Origin: Thermohalobaculum sp038534135
GTDB taxonomy: Bacteria > Pseudomonadota > Alphaproteobacteria > Rhodobacterales > Rhodobacteraceae
Direction: 5' to 3'
DNA length: 64,000 nt
NCBI GenBank assembly: GCA_038534135.1
Contig: JBCAXJ010000011.1
Coordinates: 1 to 64,000 of the forward strand
A program made the position numbers and the translations under genes. The notes below the pieces were generated by a model. It was not told where the DNA came from and searched no databases. It worked only from the letters and a program-made list of their open reading frames with translations. Positions 45,040-58,997 of this stretch are shown piece by piece. How positions within the stretch are numbered: position 1 is the stretch's first letter; each line of letters begins with the position of its first letter.

Positions 45040-45131
45040 ACTCGCAGCCTACCCAGCCATCACAGGGACGATTGACCTCTCCGCATCAGCGGCAGAGCGT
45101 ACTGCAGTTATGCCGTGCCGGAGGGGAACGC

Positions 45132-46799
45132 ATGTCTGACTTCACGGTCGCCGATCTCGTTGCCGAGTTTCTGGACAGGATCGGCGTGGATACCGCCTTC
45201 GGCATTATTTCGGTCCATAACATCCCGATGATGGATGCGATCCGGGCGCGCAACCGGATCCGGATGATCCCGTCGCGCGGCGAGGCCGGCGGCGCGCACA
45301 TGGCGGATGGTTACGCGCGTGTGACCGGTAGAATGGGTGTTCTGATCACATCCACCGGACCCGGGGCTGCCAACGCCGTTGGCGGCCTGGTCGAAGCGCG
45401 CTTTGCATCGACACCAGTGTTGCACATCACAGGACAAAGCAGAACGCCTCACCTGGGGCGCGGGATGGGCACGACCCATGATGTCGACAACCAACTCGGG
45501 ATGCTGGCAGCGTCGGGCAAGGCTGCCTTCCGCGTACCGTCAGCCGCAGAGGCGCTCGGCACACTCACACGTGCGGCAACTGCTGCGCGGACAGCGCCCT
45601 GCGGGCCTGTAAGCGTCGAGATCCCGATTGACATTCAACGCACGTCGATCCCGCGGCCCGAAGCGCTGGATTACCTGAAGCTGCCGTTACCAGATCTTCC
45701 GAAGGCGCCTGACAGCGTCCTCGATGCGCTCGCCGATCGCGTTCGTGCGTCCCGCCGCCCGATGCTGTGGGTCGGGAACGGCGCGGGCAGCGCGAGTGCT
45801 CAGGTCTCCCGGCTGCTCGACCTCGGCTTCGGCATGGTGTGCTCGTGGAACGGCCGGGGCGTGGTCTCGGAGGATCACCCGATGAACCTTGGCGGGTTGA
45901 ATGGCGGCGGCGTGCCGATGATCGAGGAGTTTTATGCGGGCTGCGATCTGATGCTGGTATGCGGTTCGCGTCTGCGCGGGCACGAGACGATCGACTTCTC
46001 GCTCAAACTCCCGAAGCCGTTGGTCCAGATTGACGTCGATCCGACAGCAGACGGGCGGACCTATCCAAATGATCAGTTTATCCTTGGTGATGTAGCGCAG
46101 GTTCTGGCTGGACTCGCTGACCGGCTGAGGGACTGGACATCGGAACCGGCATTCTCGGATGACTTCGCCAGAATGAAAACGGGCGCGCGCAAAGCCTTCG
46201 TGGCCACGCTGGGTCCCTACCAGACGTTCTCCGAGCAACTCCGCGCCGCGCTGCCACGGGACACGGTCTTCGCCCGCGACGTCACGATCAACCACTCGAC
46301 TTGGGGCAACCGGCTGTTCCCGCTGCACGATGCACGCAGCAACGTCTACCCCGTCGGTGCCGGGATCGGACAGGGCCTGAGCCTGGCAATCGGGGCCGCG
46401 ATCGGGGCCGAGCAGACATCTTCGGGCCGGCGAACGCTCTGTATGACCGGTGACGGCGGTTTCATGCTGAACCTTGGCGAGCTTTGGACCGCCGTGCAGG
46501 AGCGTCCTAATCTCGTCATCATGGTCATGAACGATGCGGGGTATGGCGTGATCCGGCACATTCAGGATGCCACAGGGGCGGGTCGCGCATTCGAGACGCT
46601 GACCCTGCCGAACCTTGCCGATCTCGCCACAACGGCAGGACTACCATTCTACCAGATCGCGGATGTCGAAACCTTCGGACCAACCGTGGCGGAAGCCATA
46701 TCTCGCAGCGGCCCGGTCTTGGTCGAGATCGACATGACGGCGATTGGACCGCACCCGCCCTATTTCCCATACGGACCCAAAGCGGTTCCCGTGGACTGA
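45132..46799 (+). CDS. Thiamine pyrophosphate enzyme (acetolactate synthase-like)
   Basis: This is a 555-residue TPP-dependent enzyme with the three domains of the acetolactate synthase/benzoylformate decarboxylase family. The catalytic Glu is in RGEAGGAHMADGYARVTG, and the TPP/Mg motif is GDGGFMLNLGELWTA with the trailing MNDAGYGVI. The exact reaction is not evident; no regulatory-subunit gene is adjacent, arguing against branched-chain amino acid synthesis. GGAGGGG precedes the ATG. The TauE/SafE gene starts five bases after the stop, so they share an operon. Confidence 0.85.
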   Translation: MSDFTVADLVAEFLDRIGVDTAFGIISVHNIPMMDAIRARNRIRMIPSRGEAGGAHMADGYARVTGRMGVLITSTGPGAANAVGGLVEARFASTPVLHITGQSRTPHLGRGMGTTHDVDNQLGMLAASGKAAFRVPSAAEALGTLTRAATAARTAPCGPVSVEIPIDIQRTSIPRPEALDYLKLPLPDLPKAPDSVLDALADRVRASRRPMLWVGNGAGSASAQVSRLLDLGFGMVCSWNGRGVVSEDHPMNLGGLNGGGVPMIEEFYAGCDLMLVCGSRLRGHETIDFSLKLPKPLVQIDVDPTADGRTYPNDQFILGDVAQVLAGLADRLRDWTSEPAFSDDFARMKTGARKAFVATLGPYQTFSEQLRAALPRDTVFARDVTINHSTWGNRLFPLHDARSNVYPVGAGIGQGLSLAIGAAIGAEQTSSGRRTLCMTGDGGFMLNLGELWTAVQERPNLVIMVMNDAGYGVIRHIQDATGAGRAFETLTLPNLADLATTAGLPFYQIADVETFGPTVAEAISRSGPVLVEIDMTAIGPHPPYFPYGPKAVPVD

Positions 46800-46803
46800 C
46801 GGC

Positions 46804-47553
46804 ATGATCGAAGCATTTCTGCCATCCGAGGTGGGCCCCCTCACCGCCGTCGCGCTGCTAGGGGTCAGCTTCCTCGGCTCGTTCATAACGGCCGCCTTTG
46901 GCATCGGCGGCGGCGTCGTGGTGCTCGCTGTCTTTGCGAGCCTTCTCGCACCCACCGCGTTAATCCCGGTGCACGGGGTCGTCCAAGTCGGGTCCAATGC
47001 CGGGCGTACACTGATCATGCGTGATCACATCGACTGGCCGATCTGGACCGTGTTCGTGATCGGAACCGCCGTGGGTGTAGCGATCGGCGGGTTGGTGGTG
47101 GTCGACCTTCCCCCCCATCTCATCCAGATCGCTGTCGGATGCTTCATCCTCTGGACGCTCGTCGCGACACCTCCGGCCTTCCTGCGGAAATCGGCATGGC
47201 TGGCGGGTGGTCTATCCTCGTTCCTCACGATGTTCTTCGGTGCGACGGGTCCGTTCGTGTCCGCTTATCTCAAGACCCGGCAATACGACCGGATGGGCCA
47301 GGTCGCGATGCAGGGCGCTTGCATGACCGTGCAGCATGGATTGAAAGTTATGGCCTTTGGTCTTCTCGGCTTCGCGTTCGGACCTTATATCGTGCTCATC
47401 GTCGGCATGATCGCGTTCGGCTTTGTCGGAACGATCGTGGGCCGCAAGGTCCTGATGAAGATCGACGAGAAACGCTTCAAACTCGCACTCAACACCATGC
47501 TGGTCCTGCTTTCCCTCAGGCTGATCTGGGCCGGCACCTCTACCTACCTGTAG
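46804..47553 (+). CDS. TauE/SafE family membrane exporter
   Basis: This is a 249-residue permease with about eight helices. The pattern FGIGGGVVVLAVFASLL near the N-terminus, the repeated FGATGPFVSAYL, and LNTMLVLLSLRLIWAG at the end are typical of TauE/SafE (DUF81) proteins, which export sulfite, sulfoacetate or other organic anions. It probably moves the substrate or product of the adjoining TPP enzyme and short-chain dehydrogenase. Confidence 0.85.
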   Translation: MIEAFLPSEVGPLTAVALLGVSFLGSFITAAFGIGGGVVVLAVFASLLAPTALIPVHGVVQVGSNAGRTLIMRDHIDWPIWTVFVIGTAVGVAIGGLVVVDLPPHLIQIAVGCFILWTLVATPPAFLRKSAWLAGGLSSFLTMFFGATGPFVSAYLKTRQYDRMGQVAMQGACMTVQHGLKVMAFGLLGFAFGPYIVLIVGMIAFGFVGTIVGRKVLMKIDEKRFKLALNTMLVLLSLRLIWAGTSTYL

Positions 47554-47597
47554 GTCGTCACCTTCGACGCACCTACCTATCGACAGGAAGAACTCCC

Positions 47598-48365
47598 ATG
47601 ACAGACCTTTCTGGAAAATCTGCCGTTGTCACTGGCGCCAGCCGCGGCATCGGCGCCGAGACCGCCAAAGTATTGGCCAAGGCCGGTGCCTCGGTCGTCC
47701 TCGCAGCCCGTACGGCGACGCAGATCGAAGCCCTTGCCGCCGAGATCACAAACGCAGGCGGCACGGCGCGCGCTGTCGCGTGCGACGTCTCGGACTACGC
47801 CGAATTCGGCAAAGCGATTGCAGCAGCACAGGATATGACCGGCTCGCTGGACGTGCTGGTCAACAATGCTGGCGTGATCGACCCGATCGGACATCTCGCG
47901 GACACGGATCCCGAGGAATGGACCCGCGCGGCAACCATCAACTACTTCTCGGTCTACAACGGGTTGCGCCACGCGCTGCCGATCATGAAGACGCAAGGAT
48001 CCGGCACCATCGTCAACGTCTCCTCCGGTGCAGCGCACGGCCCGATGGAGGGTTGGTCGCATTACTGCTCGGCAAAGGCGGCGGACGCGATGCTGACTCG
48101 CTGCGCTGACAAGGAATGTCGGAAGGACGGCGTGCGCGTGATGGGCCTCAGCCCCGGCACCGTCGCCACCTACATGCAAGAGGCGATCAGTTTCTCTGGC
48201 ATCAACCCGGTCTCGAAGCTCGACTGGTCGGCACATATCCCGGCAGACTGGCCCGCCCGTGCAATCCTGTGGATGTGCGGCCCGGATGCCGACGCGTTTG
48301 TCGGCGAGGAAGTCAAGCTGCGCGAAGACGACGTCCGTCGCCGCGTGGGACTGCTCCCGGCATAA
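47598..48365 (+). CDS. Short-chain dehydrogenase/reductase
   Basis: This is a 255-residue classical SDR. The NAD(P) motif TGASRGIG, LVNNAGV, the catalytic Ser in IVNVSSGAAHG and YCSAK (Tyr-x-x-x-Lys) are all in place. Arg in SRGIG and LAARTATQIEAL suggest NADP preference, as inference. It is third in the TPP enzyme-exporter-SDR series (45-base gap). Substrate unknown. Confidence 0.92.
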   Translation: MTDLSGKSAVVTGASRGIGAETAKVLAKAGASVVLAARTATQIEALAAEITNAGGTARAVACDVSDYAEFGKAIAAAQDMTGSLDVLVNNAGVIDPIGHLADTDPEEWTRAATINYFSVYNGLRHALPIMKTQGSGTIVNVSSGAAHGPMEGWSHYCSAKAADAMLTRCADKECRKDGVRVMGLSPGTVATYMQEAISFSGINPVSKLDWSAHIPADWPARAILWMCGPDADAFVGEEVKLREDDVRRRVGLLPA

Positions 48366-48373
48366 GTCCGCGC

Positions 48374-50008
<1,635 letters not shown>

Positions 50009-50167
50009 CCGATCCTCCTACGCTGCTGCGGCAAGCATGTGCCATGAAACGCGCCGCTACGCCAATATCTGGCCCGATCGACGCGTGCGTCTATCCCAAT
50101 GCTGATGGCGATGGTGGTGCGTTCCGATATTGTGGCCTCAACGGAAATTCAAACGGGATTGGCTGCC

Positions 50168-50773
50168 ATGAAACTCTACTTTGCACAAAACTCGCGGGCG
50201 GTCAGGACGGCCTGGCTGTTGGAAGAGCTCGGTCTCGATTACGAGCTTGAACGCTTCAAGCTCGGCGACAAGGCGATGCGCGACCCGGAATACCTCGCCA
50301 AGAACCCGAACGGGCGTGTGCCGGTGCTGGAAGACGGCGATGTCCGCATCACCGAATCGACCGCGATCGCGCAGTATCTGGTTGGCCGCTATGGCAACGG
50401 GCGCTTTGCCCCACCGGTCGAAAGCCCAGAGTTTCCCGTCTATCTCCAATGGCTCCATTACGCGGAAGGCATGATCATGATGCCGATGGGCCAGATCGTG
50501 GTCGAGACGATCCTTCTGCCGCCGGAACGCCGGTCCGAGGAACATGCCAAGCGCGCGACCAAGCTGCTCGGCCGGATGCTGGTCGCGGTCGAGGCTCATA
50601 TGGACGGCCGCGCGTATTTGGCCGGGGACTTCACCGCCGCTGATACGATCACCGGCCACGCGGTTCTGATGTGCCGCCGTTTGGGTGCGAACATGGATGG
50701 CATGGACAATCTCGCCGCTTACATGGCGCGGTTGGAGGCCCGCCCGGCGCTTCAGAAAGCCTTCGCACTATGA
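50168..50773 (+). CDS. Glutathione S-transferase family protein
   Basis: This 201-residue cytosolic protein has an N-terminal thioredoxin-like domain (MKLYFAQNSRAVRTAWLLEE; NPNGRVPVLEDGDVRITESTAIAQYL with the cis-Pro and glutathione-binding ESTA) and a C-terminal helical domain (LAGDFTAADTITGH). It looks Beta- or Phi-like. The start MKLYFAQ is the family start; the longer open frame adds 23 unlike residues. Its stop overlaps the next start (ATGA), tying it to an enoyl-CoA hydratase. Confidence 0.9.
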   Translation: MKLYFAQNSRAVRTAWLLEELGLDYELERFKLGDKAMRDPEYLAKNPNGRVPVLEDGDVRITESTAIAQYLVGRYGNGRFAPPVESPEFPVYLQWLHYAEGMIMMPMGQIVVETILLPPERRSEEHAKRATKLLGRMLVAVEAHMDGRAYLAGDFTAADTITGHAVLMCRRLGANMDGMDNLAAYMARLEARPALQKAFAL

Positions 50774-51591
50774 CCGAACGACATCTGGACACGGGCACCG
50801 AGCAGCTTCTCGGTTCGGTCCGGGGCCATGTCGCGACTTTGACCTTCAACCGACCAGAGAAACGCAATGCACTGGGGGACATCGTGACCCCGGCTTTGCG
50901 CCGGATGTTGCTCGAGGTCGATCAGGATCCGGACGTTCGTGTTGTCGTTATCACGGGCGTGGGTCAGGCATTCTGCTCCGGTGGTGACGTGTCCGGCATG
51001 GGCGGTGGATCGAGCGGCGTAAGCCAATTCCATCAGGACAAGGTCCGCGCCTTGCAGCAGAAGCAACACGACCTGACGCTGCGGCTGCACGAACTTACGA
51101 AGCCCACGATTGCCTCCCTGCCCGGCGCTGCCGCGGGCGCTGGCATGTCAATCGCGCTCGCCTGCGATCTGCGAATCGCGTCGGAGAATGCGTTTCTGGT
51201 GCCGGGGTTCACGCGGGTCGGCCTCAGCGGAGACTACGGGGCGAGCTGGTTCCTCAACCGTCTCGTCGGTCCAGCAATAGCCAAGGAACTGTTCTTCACC
51301 GGCCGCCGGGTGCAATCGGACGAGGCGCGCGCTCTCGGCCTGTTCAACCAGGTCGTGGCCTTTCACGATCTCGCGGACCGCACACGCGAGCTGGCCGCGC
51401 AGATCGCCAACGGCCCGCCCATCGCAATCCGGTACATGAAGCAGAATATCGACCGCGCCTCGACCGCGGATCTGCGGACCTGCCTCGACTGGGAAGCCGA
51501 ACGCACCATCACATGCGGCGGAACCGAGGATCACAAAGAGGCCGTCTCGGCTTTTCTGGAAAAGCGCGCGCCGATCTTTCAGGGCCGCTGA
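50770..51591 (+). CDS. Enoyl-CoA hydratase/isomerase family protein
   Basis: This is a 273-residue crotonase-fold enzyme. Oxyanion-hole segments are visible: FNRPEKRNAL, FCSGGDVSGMGGG and the ACDLRIASENAFLVPGFTRVGL block with GAAAGAGMSIAL. The second catalytic Glu of true hydratases is replaced in GFTRVGLSGDYG (Asp and Gly), so it may be an isomerase or hydrolase type. Translation is coupled to the GST gene. Confidence 0.88.
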   Translation: MTERHLDTGTEQLLGSVRGHVATLTFNRPEKRNALGDIVTPALRRMLLEVDQDPDVRVVVITGVGQAFCSGGDVSGMGGGSSGVSQFHQDKVRALQQKQHDLTLRLHELTKPTIASLPGAAAGAGMSIALACDLRIASENAFLVPGFTRVGLSGDYGASWFLNRLVGPAIAKELFFTGRRVQSDEARALGLFNQVVAFHDLADRTRELAAQIANGPPIAIRYMKQNIDRASTADLRTCLDWEAERTITCGGTEDHKEAVSAFLEKRAPIFQGR

Positions 51592-51682
51592 CCGCGATAT
51601 TGCAGCGCAGCATCTCACCGCTTGCCGTTTCCCGGGCTGACCGTTATTCCGCAGCATGGAATCCGGCAGGGGAGCGAACAGC

Positions 51683-55144
<3,462 letters not shown>

Positions 55145-55156
55145 GCTATCTATCGA

Positions 55157-55180
55157 TAGGGTGGCTGTCAGCCTGCCCTA
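55157..55180 (+). terminator. Imperfect hairpin after pyc
   Basis: TAGGG/CCCTA with an inner GGCT/AGCC stem forms an imperfect stem-loop about 12 bases after the pyc stop, without a T-run. A weak terminator candidate. Confidence 0.3.
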
Positions 55181-55259
55181 CGGCAAATCATACCCTTCCG
55201 GGCTGCCCGCTAATCCGCTATGGACCGCGCGACCCGGAACACCGACCCGCGAGAGACCC

Positions 55260-57695
55260 ATGAAGTTCACCCTGTCCTGGCTGAAGGAACACCTCGACAC
55301 CGAGGCGTCCCTGACCGAGATTACCGATGCCTTGACCGATCTGGGGCTGGAACTGGAGGGCGTCGCGGACCCGGCGGAACGTCTTGGCGCATTCACCATC
55401 TGCCGGGTGATCGAGGCCGTGCAACACCCGAACGCCGACAGGCTGCGGCTCTGCCGGGTCGAGGCTTGGACGAACGGGCCGGACGCACCCTCCGAGGAAG
55501 TGCAGGTCGTCTGCGGTGCGCCGAACGCACGGACAGGGCTGTTCGGTGTTTTTGCACCCTCGGGCACGCACATTCCCGGCACGGGTGTAGACCTGAAGCC
55601 CGGCGTCATCCGGGGTGTCGAGTCCAACGGGATGCTGTGTTCAGAGCGGGAGCTGGAGCTGTCCGATGACCATGACGGCATCATCGATCTGCCTTCGGAC
55701 GCGCCACTCGGCCAACGCTACATCGATTATGCGGGTGCCAACGATCCGATGATCGAGATCGCCATCACGCCGAACCGTCCGGACGCATTGGGCATTGCCG
55801 GAGTGGCCCGCGACCTTGCCGCGCGCGGCCTTGGAACGGTGATCTCGCGCGAGATCCCGCAGATCGACGCAAAGTTCGAGAGCCCGTTCACGGTGACGAT
55901 TGACGATGACGTGCTTGCCAAGGCGCCTGTCTTCTGCGGGCGCATGATCCGCGGCGTGAAGAACGGGCCCTCGCCCGCGTGGCTGCAGCAGCGCCTGCGC
56001 GCTATTGGCCTCCGCCCAATCTCCGCTCTGGTCGATATCACCAACTACCTGACCTACGACATCAACCGCCCGCTGCACGTCTTCGATGCGGACAAGGTGC
56101 AGGGTTCGGGCCTGCGCGTGCATTGGGCCGAGAAGGGCTCGACGCTCGAAGCTCTGGACGACAAGGAATACACGTTCGAGCCGGACATGATCATGATCTC
56201 GGATGAGCATGGCCCGGAGGCCATCGCCGGGGTCATGGGCGGCAATCCGACCGGGTGTTCGGTGGATACCGTCAACGTCTTCATCGAAAGTGCCTACTGG
56301 GATCCGGTCACGACCGCGTCCACTGGGCGGCGGCTCAAGATCCACTCGGATGCACGCTATCGGTTCGAGCGCGGGATCGATCCCGCCTCTTGCCCGGTCG
56401 GAGCCGACATGGGTGCAGCGATGATCATCGCACTTTGCGGTGGCGAGGCATCGGAGATGGTGATCGCCGGACAGGTGCCGGACACAGCGCGGTCTTACAC
56501 GCTCCGGCCTGAACGGGTTGTCTCGCTGGTCGGTATGGAGATCGCGCGCGCCGAGCAAATTCGCATCCTGACCGAGTTGGGTTTCGGCTGCTCGGATGAC
56601 GGCAGCAACATCGTGGCCGCAGTGCCGTCATGGCGCCCGGACGTTCTGGGCGAGGCCGATCTGGTCGAGGAAATCGCCCGTATCGCCTCGCTGACAAAGC
56701 TCAAGAGCCAGCCGTTGCCGCGCGCGACCGGCGTTGGTCGCAAGACGCTGACACCGATGCAGACACGTGAACGCAATGCGCGCAGGACACTGGCAGCGAT
56801 GGGTCTGAACGAGTGTGTGACCTACTCCTTCATCGCGGAAGAGCATGCCGCCCTGTTCGGCGGCGGCGGAGACTCCGTGCGGCTGGACAATCCGATCTCG
56901 TCGGAAATGAGCCACATGCGCCCGTCAGCGCTGCCTGGCCTGTTGTCGGCGGCAGCGCGCAACCAGGCGCAGGGCGCGATGGATGTCGCGCTCTTCGAGA
57001 TTGGTGCAGGTTATCAGGGCGGCGAGCCGGGCGAGCAGGCCACGACGGCGGATGCCGTGCGGGTCGGCGCACACGCAGCACGCCATTGGTCGGGGGCACG
57101 GCGCGTTGTCGACCTCTATGACGCCAAGGCAGACGCCGAGGCGGTTCTGGCCGCCCTGGGCGCACCGGTCGCCAAGCTGATGACCGCACGCGAGGCACCG
57201 GACTGGTTTCACCCGGGCCGGTCCGCAGCGTTGAAACTGGGACCAAAGAACACGTTGGCCGTATTCGGTGAATTGCATCCGAAAGTGCTCAAAGCCATGG
57301 ACATCCGGGGCACGGCGGTGGCTGTCAGCGTGATGTTGGAAAACCTTCCGCAGGCGAAAGCCAAGAGCACCACGCGGCCCGCACTGCAGCTTTCGAACCT
57401 TCAGGCGGTCGAGCGCGACTTTGCCTTTGTCGTCGATGCCGGGGTCGAGGCGCAACAGATCGTCCGCGCGGCGATGGGCGGCGACAAGAAGCTGATCTCG
57501 GGCGTTGAAGTGTTCGACATCTTCGACGGAGGCAAGGCTTCGGACCAGCTTGGCACAGGCAAGAAATCGGTCGCGATCGCGGTCCGCCTGCAACCGGTCA
57601 ACGAGACCCTGACGGATGCCGAGATCGAGGCCGTCGCCGAGAAGATTGTGGCAAGCGTCGCGAAAGCGACCGGTGCTGAGCTTCGAGGCAGCTAA
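55260..57695 (+). CDS. pheT: Phenylalanyl-tRNA synthetase beta subunit
   Basis: PheT is the large subunit of the alpha2-beta2 synthetase that charges tRNA-Phe. The 811-residue protein starts MKFTLSWLKEHLDTEA and has the N-terminal tRNA-binding fold (about 40-155), the B3/B4 editing region (about 215-400), B5 and the catalytic-like core, and the C-terminal anticodon-binding domain (about 717-811; AVERDFAFVVD). pheS, normally adjacent, is not in the window and the upstream neighbour is pyc. Confidence 0.96.
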   Translation: MKFTLSWLKEHLDTEASLTEITDALTDLGLELEGVADPAERLGAFTICRVIEAVQHPNADRLRLCRVEAWTNGPDAPSEEVQVVCGAPNARTGLFGVFAPSGTHIPGTGVDLKPGVIRGVESNGMLCSERELELSDDHDGIIDLPSDAPLGQRYIDYAGANDPMIEIAITPNRPDALGIAGVARDLAARGLGTVISREIPQIDAKFESPFTVTIDDDVLAKAPVFCGRMIRGVKNGPSPAWLQQRLRAIGLRPISALVDITNYLTYDINRPLHVFDADKVQGSGLRVHWAEKGSTLEALDDKEYTFEPDMIMISDEHGPEAIAGVMGGNPTGCSVDTVNVFIESAYWDPVTTASTGRRLKIHSDARYRFERGIDPASCPVGADMGAAMIIALCGGEASEMVIAGQVPDTARSYTLRPERVVSLVGMEIARAEQIRILTELGFGCSDDGSNIVAAVPSWRPDVLGEADLVEEIARIASLTKLKSQPLPRATGVGRKTLTPMQTRERNARRTLAAMGLNECVTYSFIAEEHAALFGGGGDSVRLDNPISSEMSHMRPSALPGLLSAAARNQAQGAMDVALFEIGAGYQGGEPGEQATTADAVRVGAHAARHWSGARRVVDLYDAKADAEAVLAALGAPVAKLMTAREAPDWFHPGRSAALKLGPKNTLAVFGELHPKVLKAMDIRGTAVAVSVMLENLPQAKAKSTTRPALQLSNLQAVERDFAFVVDAGVEAQQIVRAAMGGDKKLISGVEVFDIFDGGKASDQLGTGKKSVAIAVRLQPVNETLTDAEIEAVAEKIVASVAKATGAELRGS

Positions 57696-57821
57696 GCGCC
57701 GATAACTGCACAGACTCTCCAATCTTCAACCAATGGAAGCCGCGATGTCACCATTTTCGGCTTCTATTCGCTTTCTGCGAACGCTAAAGCCCGCAGGGGG
57801 CGTGAGAACGGAGGGAACCAA

Positions 57822-58244
57822 ATGCTAAACGAGTTCAAAGAGTTTGCCGTCAAAGGCAACGTCGTCGACATGGGCGTCGGCATCGTGATCGGGGCCGCAT
57901 TCACCACGATCGTCCAGAGTTTCGTCAAGGACATCGTCAACCCGATCATCGGCCTGTTCACGGGCGGGATCGACTTCTCGAACCTGTTCGTCAACCTGAG
58001 CGGGCAGGACGTCGTCTCGGTCGCGGAAGCCCAGGAAAAGGGCCTCGCCGTTATCAGCTACGGCAACTTCATCAATGCGATCATCGCCTTTCTGATCGTC
58101 GCCTGGATCCTGTTTCTGGTCGTGAAGGGCATCAACCAGTTGAAGCGCGAGGAAGAGGCCGCACCCGAACCGGAAGCCGACCCTGAACCAAGCGCCGAAG
58201 AAAAGTTGTTAACCGAGATCCGGGATCTGCTCGCGAAGGCCTGA
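57822..58244 (+). CDS. mscL: Large-conductance mechanosensitive channel
   Basis: MscL opens a wide pore under membrane tension to release solutes in osmotic downshock. The 140-residue protein has the N-terminal FKEFAVKGNVVDMGVGIVIGAAF (helix 1 with pore glycines), a periplasmic loop, helix 2 (FINAIIAFLIVAWILFLVVKGIN) and a Pro/Glu-rich linker before the cytosolic helical bundle. Length and motifs are standard. Confidence 0.97.
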   Translation: MLNEFKEFAVKGNVVDMGVGIVIGAAFTTIVQSFVKDIVNPIIGLFTGGIDFSNLFVNLSGQDVVSVAEAQEKGLAVISYGNFINAIIAFLIVAWILFLVVKGINQLKREEEAAPEPEADPEPSAEEKLLTEIRDLLAKA

Positions 58245-58272
58245 CCTATCGATTGGTAGATGTGAGATCTTA

Positions 58273-58292
58273 CCTGCCTATGGATAGGCAGG
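58273..58292 (+). terminator. Perfect palindrome after mscL
   Basis: CCTGCCTAT and ATAGGCAGG are separated by GG, 28 bases after the mscL stop and 20 bases before the next start. It can form a tight hairpin; no T-run follows. Confidence 0.4.
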
Positions 58293-58311
58293 CTTAGGAC
58301 CGGACGGTGGC

Positions 58312-58944
58312 ATGACGACAGTTCGACATCGCCCGGTCTTCCTGTTGCACGGTCTGGGCCGCAACCCTTCCTCGATGTGGATTCTGCGGTTTCACCTCAG
58401 GCGCGCAGGGTTAGATGCACAAACGATCGGCTATCCGTCGACACGGCTGGACCTCGACGGCAACGTCGACTTTGTTCGTTCCGAGCTTTCGCAATGCTCT
58501 GGAGCGGAACCCATCGATCTTGTCGGTCATTCACTCGGTGGAGTGATCGCCCGGCGCCTTGGTCTAGAGGATGGCCACCCTGAAATTGGCAACATCGTTC
58601 AGATAGGGGCGCCGAACCTCGGCTCGGCCCTGGCCGACCGGATGGGGCCGTTCTGGGCCATCAGGCGGGCTTGCGGACCGACGATTGCGGACCTGGGCAA
58701 GACCTCGACGCCGCTTCCAACGCTGACAAACGTCACCGCGATTGCCGGTGTGATCGCGTCCGGAAAGGACTCCGCCACATTGCGCGGGCCGCATGACGGT
58801 GCGGTCACCGTTCGGTCAGCCTGGGCAGGTGCCAAACACCGTCACATCGTCCGCCAGGCGCATACGCTACTGCCAACGTCAGCAGCGGTTGCGAGGTTCA
58901 CGATTGCCGCGCTCCGCCCAACCGCACACCGGCACCATGCATAG
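58312..58944 (+). CDS. Lipase-like alpha/beta hydrolase
   Basis: This is a 210-residue hydrolase of the lipase class 2/PGAP1-like type. FLLHGLGRNPSSM supplies the oxyanion residues, VGHSLGGVIARRL the nucleophile elbow, with PHDGAVTVRSAW holding an Asp and HRHIVRQAHTLLP a His. No signal peptide is visible, so it is probably cytosolic. The substrate is unknown. Convergent with the di-heme oxidoreductase gene. Confidence 0.82.
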   Translation: MTTVRHRPVFLLHGLGRNPSSMWILRFHLRRAGLDAQTIGYPSTRLDLDGNVDFVRSELSQCSGAEPIDLVGHSLGGVIARRLGLEDGHPEIGNIVQIGAPNLGSALADRMGPFWAIRRACGPTIADLGKTSTPLPTLTNVTAIAGVIASGKDSATLRGPHDGAVTVRSAWAGAKHRHIVRQAHTLLPTSAAVARFTIAALRPTAHRHHA

Positions 58945-58997
58945 CCAACGAAGACCGCCTGCGGTCGCGTGAGCGTGCTCACTCCTGATCTGGACCA

